A stretch of DNA of 64,000 bases from Ferruginivarius sediminum. Its GTDB lineage: Bacteria > Pseudomonadota > Alphaproteobacteria > Kiloniellales > Rhodovibrionaceae. Below the pieces are notes generated by a model. That model was not told where the DNA came from. It did no database searches and saw only the letters and a program-made list of their open reading frames with translations. The stretch spans positions 124,001 to 188,000 of the forward strand of contig NZ_QPMH01000001.1 of assembly GCF_003344765.1 (NCBI RefSeq). Direction: 5' to 3'. Position numbers and translations under genes: made by a program. Position 1 is the stretch's first letter. Every line of letters begins with the position of its first letter. Shown piece after piece: positions 27,436 through 36,754 of this stretch.

Positions 27436-27852
27436 ATGCCGAAAATGGATCGCCGTCGCCGGTACGACTTCAACAAGTTCCGCGAGCAACTCGAACAGCT
27501 CACTAGCGAGGAAATCCGCGAGCGGCTGAATACGAACCGCATCCGCAGCACGGAGCGGCGGGCGTGGGCGGAAGAGCTGTTGCGCGAGCGGGCACGGGCT
27601 GGAGAGGCGGGGAGAGTCGAGGGAACGGAACGGGCTGCGCGTGCCTCGGCCACCAAGGCAGCCAGAATGGCGGAGGAGGCTGGGCAGGGATCGAGAGATA
27701 CCTTCGGCGCCCGCCGGGCAGACACCGAGCACGTCCGGCAACGTAAGGGGCGAGAGGACTTGCCGACGGTTCGACAGCTAGGTTGCGTCCTCTGTCTGGC
27801 CGCTATGATCGGTGCCATGACGATCCTGGCCGCGGGGTTGCTGCGACGATAA
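27436..27852 (+). CDS. Coiled-coil membrane-anchored protein of unknown function
   Basis: A 138-residue protein behind a good GGAGAAGG site. Residues 1-100 are highly charged and helix-forming, with heptad-like segments (FREQLEQLTSEEIRERL; RAWAEELLRERARAGEAGR). Residues about 115-135 are one hydrophobic helix (CVLCLAAMIGAMTILAAGLL) ending in RR, so a tail-anchored membrane topology with a cytoplasmic coiled coil is predicted. No family is recognised. It lies downstream of hpnG on the same strand but 330 bases away, so a hopanoid role is only possible. Confidence 0.6.
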   Translation: MPKMDRRRRYDFNKFREQLEQLTSEEIRERLNTNRIRSTERRAWAEELLRERARAGEAGRVEGTERAARASATKAARMAEEAGQGSRDTFGARRADTEHVRQRKGREDLPTVRQLGCVLCLAAMIGAMTILAAGLLRR

Positions 27853-28027
27853 CGCTCCGGCCGGCAACTTTCCACTCGATCACGCTGGACTGCCGAACCT
27901 ACTCGATGTATTTGCGTACTAGGCGCCAGGACAGCGCTTGCCAAGCTGGCGCTTGTTGTGTTCCTAGACCCGGCCAGGCTTGCGACAAGGCGGGCTGGGC
28001 CCCACATTGATAATCGTGTGACAGACA

Positions 28028-28108
28028 GGCTGGGGTGCCGCGGCCTTTCGGGCCGCGGCTGAGATCATACCCACGAACCTGAACAGGGTCATTCCTGCGA
28101 AGGGAGCC
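28028..28108 (+). promoter_or_regulatory. TPP riboswitch (thi box)
   Basis: All conserved blocks of the thiamine-pyrophosphate aptamer are present in order: GGGGTGCC, a GC-rich P3 hairpin with TTTCG loop (about 28037-28059), CTGAGA at 28059-28064, ACCC, GAACCTGA, CAGGGT and the closing GCGAAGGGAGCC. P1 pairs GGCT at 28028-28031 with AGCC at 28105-28108. The thiO start codon is seven bases beyond, so control is probably by hiding the ribosome-binding site (the GAAGGGAG itself) when TPP is bound. The 175 bases upstream carry no gene. Confidence 0.96.
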
Positions 28109-28115
28109 GCGAGAC

Positions 28116-29302
28116 GTGACTCACCCATTTCCCACCGACATCCGCTGGCAGCCGCGCACCGTCGTTATCGGGGCCGGCGTCAACGGTCTTGGCATCGCCT
28201 GGAAGCTGGCGCAGGCCGGCTGCGAGGTAACGGTCTACGACAAGGGCGCGGCTGGTCATGGCGCAAGCTGGGCGGCGGCCGGCATGCTTGCCGCCGGTGC
28301 CGAGGCGGAGCCGGGCGAAGAGAAGCTGACCGAGCTTGGTCGGGCCAGCCAGAAGCTATGGCCCGCCTTTGCGGAGGAACTACGGGCGGCCAGCGGCATC
28401 GACCCCGAGTACCGCGACGAGGGCCTGCTGATCGCCGCGATGAACCGCGACGAGGCGGAGCGCCTGCGCTTCGACTTCGACTACCAGCGCGGTCTGGGCA
28501 TCGAGATGACATGGCTGAGCGGCGCCGAGGCGCGCCGCCGTGAACCACATCTGCGTAGTGGCGTGGTTGCCGCCGTGTATAGCCCGGACGACCATCAGGT
28601 GAACAACCGCTGCCTCGTGCAGGCGCTTCGGGTCGCCGCTGAGCGCGCCAGCGTGACGATCCATGAGAACGCGCCGGTGGAGGAGATCGAAACCACCGCC
28701 GGCGGCGTGACCGGCGTCCGCGTCGGCGGTGCGCGCGTCGCCGCCGATGCGGTCGTTCTGGCCGCCGGTCCGTGGAGCCGTGATATTGCCGGTTTGCCGG
28801 AGGATGCGCGGCCGCCGGTGCGGCCGATCAAGGGGCAAGTGCTGTCGCTACGCATGGACCCGTCCGAGCCGCTGCTGCGCCATGTGCTGTGGGCGCCGAC
28901 GGCCTATCTGGTGCCACGGCGGGACGGCACGCTGATCGTCGGCGGCACGGTGGAGGAAAAGGGCTTCGACGACACCATCACCGCCGGCGGTCTCTACGCG
29001 CTCCTGGAAGCGGCGTGGCGCGCGGTGCCGGCCATCGAGGAACTGCCGGTCGCGGAAACCTGGGTTGGCTGGCGTCCCGGCAGCCGCGACGACGCTCCCA
29101 TTCTGGGGCCGGCGCCTGTGGACGGCCTGTGGCTGGCGACCGGCCACCATCGCAACGGCATTCTGCTGGCGCCATTGACGGCGCAGGCGATGGCAAGCGA
29201 AATCCTCGGCCGCGCGCGCCTTGATGTCCTGCGTCCTTTCGGGGTGGAGCGCTTTGCCAGCCGTGAGCGAAGGGCCGGCGACACGGCGGCGGCGGGGGCG
29301 TT

Positions 29303-29306
<4 letters not shown>
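28116..29306 (+). CDS. thiO: Glycine oxidase ThiO
   Basis: A 396-residue FAD-dependent amine oxidase of the DAO family. The dinucleotide motif is GAGVNGLGIAWKLAQAG near residue 18. ASWAAAGMLAAGAEAEP, PDDHQVNNR and the C-terminal GWRPGSRDDAPILGP are typical ThiO features. It oxidises glycine to dehydroglycine (iminoacetate) for the thiazole half of thiamine. The start is a GTG directly after the TPP riboswitch. It overlaps thiS by four bases (ATGA). Use of ThiO instead of ThiH indicates an oxygen-dependent route. Confidence 0.95.
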
Positions 29307-30929
<1,623 letters not shown>

Positions 30930-31341
30930 AGTCGGATATGTTTTGTCGACGAATTTCATCTCGAAATAGCCGATGTTCCAACTCTGTCAACAACGACGAA
31001 GCACATGTTTCGAGTTACACAAAACAATTGTTTGTTTTAAAACAATACTTATCTTGAAAAAGTTATAACTTATGTATATTTAAATCATCCAACATATACC
31101 CAAAGTATTTTTTATATTCATACTTATTGTTTTATGTTTGGCAGGCCTCGATAAGAAACCCGATCTTAATCTTGTTCGTGTTCCTTGTTGCGGGTACCGT
31201 GCCGCACCTTCGCCAGGGTGTGGGTGACGGCCGGCAGGAACTTTACGGACACGGTCGCTCCGTTGCGCAGGCTCGGCAATGGAAAGCCAAACCGTCAGCG
31301 CCCGGTCAAGGGTATTGGCCGGGCGGCGGATCGGATCGGGG
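30930..31341 (+). promoter_or_regulatory. Very AT-rich intergenic region before the M23-bactofilin operon
   Basis: No gene was found. Positions 31021-31140 are about 19% G+C (23 of 120 by hand count), the lowest in the window. They contain the palindromes AAACAATTGTTT (about 31023-31034) and AAGTTATAACTT (about 31060-31071). The stretch should carry the promoter for the peptidase-bactofilin genes and perhaps operators. The last 150 bases return to high G+C. Confidence 0.5.
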
Positions 31342-33021
31342 ATGCTGCAGGTGGCCGACGATCAATCCCAGTCTTTCAAGCAACGCGTTGCGCGGCGGCT
31401 GTTCCGCGAGAGGGATATCCTTTTGCGCAGCGATGGCCGGGTGCATTACCTGCGCCTGACGCCGCGCTTGCAGAAGGCCATGGCCGGTGGCCTGCTCGTG
31501 GTTCTGCTCGGCGTTGCCACGGTTTCGGGCGGATTGGTCTGGCAGCAGGAGCGGCTGTCCCAGCGTGCCGTCGAACTGGCGGAATCCCGCGCCGCGCGCG
31601 AGGCGCTGGATGAGCGCATGCGCTCGGCCCGGCGGCAGGTTGGCGACCTGCTTGCGCAAATTGGCGGGCAGCTTGACGGAACCGAGCACTTGAACGACAG
31701 CGGCGCCGCCCTCTCGCAGGGCCTGGAGCGTATACGCGCCGGGCTGACGACGCTTGCGGCCCGGAACTCGGCGCTTGCCGCCCGCGTCGCGCGGGCACGG
31801 GCGGACCTTCGCCGCGCCGATGCCCATGCGGAGCAGCTTGCCGCTTCCCGGGCGCGACTGGAGAACGAGCTTTCGGCGACCCGAAGCGAGCTGGCCGGCA
31901 TCGTGAGTCGGCGCGAGGAACTGGCCAACCGCTTGGCCGATGCCCGCGCCGACCAGGAAGCGCTGCGGGCTTCCCGACAGGCCGAGGCGAACGCCCGCCT
32001 GGAGGCGGAGGAGAGGGCGCAGCGGCTGGCCGAAAGCCTGGAGGCGACGCGCCGTGACGAGGTCGGCCTGCGGGGCCGGCTCGACAGCCTGCAGGCGCAG
32101 GTCGCCGAAAGCAAAAAGGCGCGTAGCGGGCTGATGCAGGAACGAAAGGAACTGGCCCAGCGCGTCGGTCGGTTGGAGCGGACTCTGGGCAAGGATCTTG
32201 GAGGTGAAGGCGGCGGTGAGGCCGACCTCGCGGGACGGATCGCGCGGCTTGAGAAAGCCTTGCTGGCAGCGGAATCCAAGGGCACGCTGTTGGCCGCCGA
32301 ACGTGACCGCCTGCAGGGCAAGGTGGGTGAGTTGCAGGATCGCCTGGCGTCTTGGCGCGACCGGCAGTCCGGCGTGCTTGAGCATTTCCGCGCGCGAGCC
32401 CGCGACGGCCTTGATCCCATCGAGAAGACGGTCGCCATGACCGGCATCGACGTCGACATGCTGATCGCCCGTGTCCAGGCGGAGGGTGGGGCGCGCGGCG
32501 GCCCGTTCATTCCCGCTTCAGACGAGATCGACGGTGCCTTGGGCGAGGAAGTCCGCCGGCTGGAAGCGCAGATCGAGCGGCTGGTCGCGCTCCAGGCGGG
32601 GCTCCGCTCTCTGCCGCTCACCGCGCCGCTCGACGCGTTCTGGATCAGCAGCCATTTCGGCAAGCGGCGCGATCCCTATAACGGCCGCTGGGCGATGCAC
32701 GAAGGTCTCGACTTGGCCGCCCAGGCCGGCTCGCCAGTCCACGCGGCCGCGCCGGGCAAGGTGGTCTACGCCGGCCGCAAACACGGCTATGGCCGCGTCG
32801 TGGAGGTCGACCACGGCTATGGCATCACGACCCGCTACGCGCACCTGAAGTCCATCGCGGTGGAACGCGGCACGCGCCTGGAGCATCGCGACAAGGTGGG
32901 CGGGGTCGGCAATTCCGGGCGCAGCACGGGCACGCATCTCCACTACGAGATTCTGGTGGACGGCGAGCCGTTCGATCCCATGAACTTTCTCGAGGCAGGC
33001 AAGCATGTTTTCAAAGGCTAA
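31342..33021 (+). CDS. M23 family peptidase with long coiled coil
   Basis: About 559 residues. One transmembrane helix (about residues 41-62, AGGLLVVLLGVATVSGGLVW) anchors it in the inner membrane. Residues about 65-420 are E/R/A/L-rich coiled coil. The C-terminal 120 residues are a LytM/M23 domain with both zinc motifs: His453 and Asp457 in MHEGLDLAAQ, and HLH at 532-534. It should cut peptidoglycan cross-links in the periplasm. The ATG at 31342 is chosen; an ATG at 31279 would add 21 residues with no clear site. It overlaps the bactofilin gene by 17 bases, a pairing known from cell-shape modules. Confidence 0.9.
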   Translation: MLQVADDQSQSFKQRVARRLFRERDILLRSDGRVHYLRLTPRLQKAMAGGLLVVLLGVATVSGGLVWQQERLSQRAVELAESRAAREALDERMRSARRQVGDLLAQIGGQLDGTEHLNDSGAALSQGLERIRAGLTTLAARNSALAARVARARADLRRADAHAEQLAASRARLENELSATRSELAGIVSRREELANRLADARADQEALRASRQAEANARLEAEERAQRLAESLEATRRDEVGLRGRLDSLQAQVAESKKARSGLMQERKELAQRVGRLERTLGKDLGGEGGGEADLAGRIARLEKALLAAESKGTLLAAERDRLQGKVGELQDRLASWRDRQSGVLEHFRARARDGLDPIEKTVAMTGIDVDMLIARVQAEGGARGGPFIPASDEIDGALGEEVRRLEAQIERLVALQAGLRSLPLTAPLDAFWISSHFGKRRDPYNGRWAMHEGLDLAAQAGSPVHAAAPGKVVYAGRKHGYGRVVEVDHGYGITTRYAHLKSIAVERGTRLEHRDKVGGVGNSGRSTGTHLHYEILVDGEPFDPMNFLEAGKHVFKG

Positions 33022-33544
33022 ACCGAAGCAGGGTCCGTCGCCTTCCACGCCACCCACGACGAAGCCAAGCGGCGTGCCCTCGATCGTCAGTCCGGAACTG
33101 ACCATCAAGGGGAACCTGGCCAGCAGCGGCGACATCCAGGTCGATGGCACGGTCGAGGGCGATGTCGAGGCGGCGAACCTCACCATTGGCGAAAACGGAG
33201 CCGTCCACGGCAAGGTCAGCGCGCGAATTGTCCGGATTTGCGGCCGGGTGGCCGGCGAGGTGCATGGCGGTGAGGTGATGCTAGCCGCCAGCGCGCATGT
33301 CTACGGCGACATTGTCCACGACAGCTTGGCGATCGAGGCGGGCGCCGACATCGAGGGACATTGCCGCCGCCGTGACAATGCGGCCAATGGGGCCGGCGAC
33401 GCGAAACAGGCGGCCGGTAGAAACCGCGGCAAATCCAGCGCGGCCGCCGTCGCGGGCCAAACCGAAACACAGGCGCCCGCCAAGCTTGCCAACGGCAGTG
33501 CCGAGGCGGCGCAGGGGCAGCCGGAAAGCAAGCCGGCCGAATAG
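33005..33544 (+). CDS. Bactofilin
   Basis: A 179-residue polymer-forming cytoskeletal protein (DUF583). The beta-helical core spans about residues 25-120, with short repeats such as GNLASSGDIQVDGTVEGDV, GENGAVHGKV and SAHVYGDIVHDSLAIEAGA. The N-terminal tail is Pro/Thr-rich and the C-terminal 60 residues are Ala/Gln/Lys-rich and disordered. Bactofilins make nucleotide-free filaments on the inner membrane and often recruit a partner M23 peptidase, which here is encoded by the overlapping upstream gene. A role in local cell-wall remodelling or curvature is inferred. Confidence 0.93.
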   Translation: MFSKAKPKQGPSPSTPPTTKPSGVPSIVSPELTIKGNLASSGDIQVDGTVEGDVEAANLTIGENGAVHGKVSARIVRICGRVAGEVHGGEVMLAASAHVYGDIVHDSLAIEAGADIEGHCRRRDNAANGAGDAKQAAGRNRGKSSAAAVAGQTETQAPAKLANGSAEAAQGQPESKPAE

Positions 33545-33580
33545 CATTCGCGCTGCGCCGCGCAAGGGACAGTTACGAAC

Positions 33581-34594
33581 TCAGGTGGCGCCCCGAATCG
33601 CCTCGCAGAAGGTTTCGGGGTCGACGTTTCCGCCGGACATCGTGATGGCGACCGTGCGGCCGTGGAGGTCGAGTTTGCCCGCCAATACGGCGGCCAGGCA
33701 CACGGCGCCGCCCGGCTCGACGACGAGCTTCAGGGCGCGGAATGCGAAGTCCATTGCCTGCCTCACCTCCGCGTCGGACACCGCAAGGCCACCCGCCAGC
33801 AGCTTCCGGTTGATCTCAAAGGTCAATTCACCGGGTGTCGGCGCCAGCAGGGCATCGCAAAACGATTTTCCGCTTGGGTCGTTCGAGACACGGCGCCCCT
33901 CGGCAAGTGAGCGGGCATGGTCGTCAAAGCCTTCCGGCTCCACCGTGTAGACCTCCGTAGCCGGGCTCAGTTCCCGCATCGCCAGCGCCGAACCCGCCGT
34001 CAGCCCGCCGCCACCGCAGCAGGTCAAGAGCGCGTCGACCCGCCAACCCCGCGCGGCTGCCTGTCGCGCGATTTCCAGGCCGCAGGTACCCTGACCCGCG
34101 ATCACATCCGGGTCGTCGTAGGGTTTGACCAGTGTCGCCCCGCGCTCGGCCGCGATCTGCGCGCCGACCTGTTCGCGCTGTTCCTGGTAGCGGTCATACA
34201 GCTGGACTTCCGCGCCGTAGCCCCGGGTATTCTCGATCTTCATCTTCGGGGCGTCGGAAGGCATCACAATGACCGCCGGAATGCCGAGCAACTGCGCCGC
34301 GTGGGCGACGCCCTGCGCGTGGTTGCCGGAGGAATAGGCGACCACGCCACCCTCTTTCGCGGTTTCGGGCAATTGCGAGAGCTTGTTGTAGGCACCCCGG
34401 AACTTGAAGGAGCCGGTGCGTTGCAGGGTTTCCGGCTTGATCAGGATGCGTCCGCCAACCCTTTCATCCAGCGCGGGGACGTTCAGTAGCGGCGTCTCGA
34501 TGGCGACACCGCGAAGCCGCTCTGCCGCCGCAACCACCTCGTCAAAGCCGGGATGAGTGGTGGACTGGGCCGTCGAGTCTGGTGAGGAAGTCAT
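33581..34594 (-). CDS. Threonine/serine dehydratase family PLP enzyme
   Basis: A 337-residue fold-type II PLP enzyme. The PLP lysine lies in TGSFKFRGAYNKL near residue 57, followed by SSGNHAQGVAHAA. The Gly-rich phosphate loop is CCGGGGLTAG near residue 180, and AITMSGGNVD closes the fold. There is no C-terminal ACT domain, so it is like catabolic or racemase-like threonine/serine dehydratases. The ATG at 34594 is the only reasonable Met; it lies 53 bases inside the upstream hydrolase gene, so the two are probably co-transcribed. It converges on the bactofilin gene. Confidence 0.9.
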   Translation of the reverse strand: MTSSPDSTAQSTTHPGFDEVVAAAERLRGVAIETPLLNVPALDERVGGRILIKPETLQRTGSFKFRGAYNKLSQLPETAKEGGVVAYSSGNHAQGVAHAAQLLGIPAVIVMPSDAPKMKIENTRGYGAEVQLYDRYQEQREQVGAQIAAERGATLVKPYDDPDVIAGQGTCGLEIARQAAARGWRVDALLTCCGGGGLTAGSALAMRELSPATEVYTVEPEGFDDHARSLAEGRRVSNDPSGKSFCDALLAPTPGELTFEINRKLLAGGLAVSDAEVRQAMDFAFRALKLVVEPGGAVCLAAVLAGKLDLHGRTVAITMSGGNVDPETFCEAIRGAT

Positions 34595-35417
34595 CGATCG
34601 CTGCCTTCGATTCGGGTTCATCCAGCAAGGGCGCATGGCCGCGCCCGGCCACCTCGGCGACGGCGAGGTCAGGCTTATCCGCCTGCATCCGGGCCAGGAT
34701 CGGCGGTGTCAGCACATCCGATTGCCGTCCACGCAACGCCAGAACCTGGAACGGCCGCAATGCACCGAACAGCGGCCACATGTCACGTGAGGCCGCGCGA
34801 CGCAGCGGCTGCACGATGCGCGGGTCCCAGTTCACATGCAAGCGTCCATCGCCACCGGCGACGAAGGTCGTTTTCGCGATGGCCATCAGAGTGTCGGCAT
34901 CCGTGACACCGAGATTGGGATAGATGCGTGGGATCGCCTCGGCCGCCTGCGCCCAGGTATCCTGTGGATGGTCCCGGCCCACGATGTCGAGGATGCGGCC
35001 CATGGTGGCGTTGGGAATCTCGGGGCCGATGTCGTTCAGGATGGTGGCGCGGATGCGCGTCGGGGCGGCCACGGCGAGAGCCATCGCCAGCGAGCCGCCC
35101 AGCGAAGTGCCGAGAACGACCGGCCTGTCCAGGTTCAGCGCCGCCGTCACTTGCAGGACGTCGTCGAGCAGGTTCTCCGGGGCGTAACCGCTGGCCCGTC
35201 CGGCGCGCTCGGAATTTCCGTGGCCGCGATAGTCGAAGGCGACCACACGGCGGTGAGCGGCATGGTGGTGGGCGAAGGCATCGAAATCGGCGGCCGTCCG
35301 GGTAAGGCCGCTGAGGCAAAGCATCGGCGCGCCCTCGGCAAGCGGATCGCCGTAATCCCGGACAGCCAGCCGCACGCTGTCGCGCCCCGTGATACGCCAG
35401 GGTCTATAGCCGCTCAT
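34542..35417 (-). CDS. Alpha/beta hydrolase
   Basis: A 291-residue alpha/beta-hydrolase fold protein. The nucleophile elbow is GTSLGGSLAMAL (about residues 103-114; Ser in GTSLGG), the oxyanion region is CLSGLTRTAADF, and GRGHAPLLDEPE near the C-terminus gives the catalytic His. The substrate is unknown. The ATG at 35417 (MSGYRPW) is preferred to the longer frame from 35447. Transcribed leftwards before, and overlapping, the dehydratase. Confidence 0.88.
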   Translation of the reverse strand: MSGYRPWRITGRDSVRLAVRDYGDPLAEGAPMLCLSGLTRTAADFDAFAHHHAAHRRVVAFDYRGHGNSERAGRASGYAPENLLDDVLQVTAALNLDRPVVLGTSLGGSLAMALAVAAPTRIRATILNDIGPEIPNATMGRILDIVGRDHPQDTWAQAAEAIPRIYPNLGVTDADTLMAIAKTTFVAGGDGRLHVNWDPRIVQPLRRAASRDMWPLFGALRPFQVLALRGRQSDVLTPPILARMQADKPDLAVAEVAGRGHAPLLDEPESKAAIDDFLTRLDGPVHHSSRL

Positions 35418-35494
35418 GGCCACCGCTTTGCATCGAAGCAAAGACACTTATCTAATGGAAGGTGGGCGCGGCGCGCATACCGAGGGAGATACCC

Positions 35495-36007
35495 ATGCGC
35501 GGCAATCGGATGCTGGCAATGCTGTTGGCAGCGTTGACCGGTCTCGCATTGGCGGCTTGCAGCACCGCTCGCACGACGCCGACCCCGAATGACTCCGACC
35601 TCGCTGTGCTGGCCCGCGTCACGCAGGACGCACTGGAGGCGAACGCCACCGGCGCCGCGAACAACTGGGCGAACCCTGAAACCGGCGCGCGCGGCACGGT
35701 CACGCCGATGCGGACGTACAAGGACGGCAAGACGCCGTGCCGCGACTACCAGCAGACCTTCACCGCCGGCAGTCGCACGATGCTGGCCTATGGCACCGCC
35801 TGCCGGGTGGACGATGGTACTTGGAACACGCAGGAGCACACCGGTTTCTACGACCCGGAGCGCCGTCGCTATGTCCGTGACGGCTATTATCATTACCCCT
35901 ACTGGCCATACTACCGGCGCTATCCCTACAGCAGGTACTGGTACGACGATCCCTTCTGGCCGAGCCGACGAAGCTTCTTCTGGATGGGTTATGGCCGCGA
36001 CTTCTAG
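35495..36007 (+). CDS. Surface lipoprotein, RT0821/17-kDa antigen-like
   Basis: A 170-residue lipoprotein. The lipobox is LAAC with the lipidated Cys at residue 22. Residues about 30-110 match the RT0821/Lpp0805 type 17-kDa surface-antigen domain (LARVTQDALEANATG, WANPETGARGTVTP, CRDYQQTFTAG). The C-terminal 55 residues are extremely rich in Tyr, Arg, Pro and Trp (YYHYPYWPYYRRYPYSRYW), an unusual low-complexity tail. The ATG follows GAGGGAGA. Its stop overlaps the end of the convergent HAD gene by four bases. Predicted outer-membrane anchored. Confidence 0.85.
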   Translation: MRGNRMLAMLLAALTGLALAACSTARTTPTPNDSDLAVLARVTQDALEANATGAANNWANPETGARGTVTPMRTYKDGKTPCRDYQQTFTAGSRTMLAYGTACRVDDGTWNTQEHTGFYDPERRRYVRDGYYHYPYWPYYRRYPYSRYWYDDPFWPSRRSFFWMGYGRDF

Positions 36008-36690
36008 AGCCCGAGGAGGCCGGCGACCTCGTCCAGGGTGCGAACCTCCGCCTTCGGTGCGCCGGGCAGGCGCTCGCGCTGCTGGCCGAAGCGGTTGATC
36101 CATGCGCAGTTGAAGCCGAAGTTGGCGGCACCGTGCACGTCCCAGGCGTTGGACGAGACGAAGCAGATCCGCTCCGCCGGGGCCCCACTGCGCTCGGTCC
36201 CGAGGCGGTAGACGCGCGGGTCCGGCTTGTAGATGCCAACGGCCTCGACCGTGATGACGTCGTCCAGCAAATCCTTGATGCCGGCTGAATCGACCGCCGA
36301 CGCCAGCATCCGGGGCTCGCCGTTCGACAGGATCGCCGTCTTACGCCCGCTGTCCTTGATCCGCTTCAGCGCGCCCGGCACCTCGGGATAGGTGTCGAGG
36401 GTCAGGTACAGGTCCATCAGCCGCTGGCGAAGTCCGGCATCGTCCACGCCCTGGCTGGCCAGCGCGTAGTCCAGCGCATCGCCGGTTACCTGCCAGAAGT
36501 CGGTATGCTCCCCCATCAGGCTGCGCAGCCAAGTGTACTGAAGCTGCTTGTCGCGCCATGTTGCCGACACCCCCTGCGCCTTGTCCCCGAGTGCCGCCGC
36601 TTCCTTGGCGACCGCCGAATGCACATCGAACAAGGTGCCGTAGGCATCGAACAGGCAGGCGTCGATGTTGGCGAAATCCGGATGGGTCAT
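36004..36690 (-). CDS. Haloacid dehalogenase type II (HAD superfamily)
   Basis: A 228-residue HAD hydrolase. Motif I is FDAYGTLFD with the nucleophile Asp15, motif II is LSNGEP, the motif III lysine is in YKPDPRVY, and CFVSSNAWDVHGA provides the later motif characteristic of L-2-haloacid dehalogenases. It hydrolyses carbon-halogen bonds in short haloacids in known members, though the natural substrate here may differ. Convergent with the surface lipoprotein gene (four-base overlap). Confidence 0.92.
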   Translation of the reverse strand: MTHPDFANIDACLFDAYGTLFDVHSAVAKEAAALGDKAQGVSATWRDKQLQYTWLRSLMGEHTDFWQVTGDALDYALASQGVDDAGLRQRLMDLYLTLDTYPEVPGALKRIKDSGRKTAILSNGEPRMLASAVDSAGIKDLLDDVITVEAVGIYKPDPRVYRLGTERSGAPAERICFVSSNAWDVHGAANFGFNCAWINRFGQQRERLPGAPKAEVRTLDEVAGLLGL

Positions 36691-36754
36691 CGCTTGGCGT
36701 CCTTGCTACTTCGAGTCACGGTTGCACTAAGCGATAGGGAAACCCAGTCGACGC

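Noticed and set aside
27933..27953. Hairpin AGCGC/GCGCT upstream of the TPP riboswitch
   Set aside because: Short, with no T tract and no partner feature; likely chance.
31047..31063. Possible CtrA-type site (TTAA-N7-TTAA) in the AT-rich island
   Set aside because: The second half-site reads CTTA; in a stretch of 19% G+C such near matches are expected by chance.
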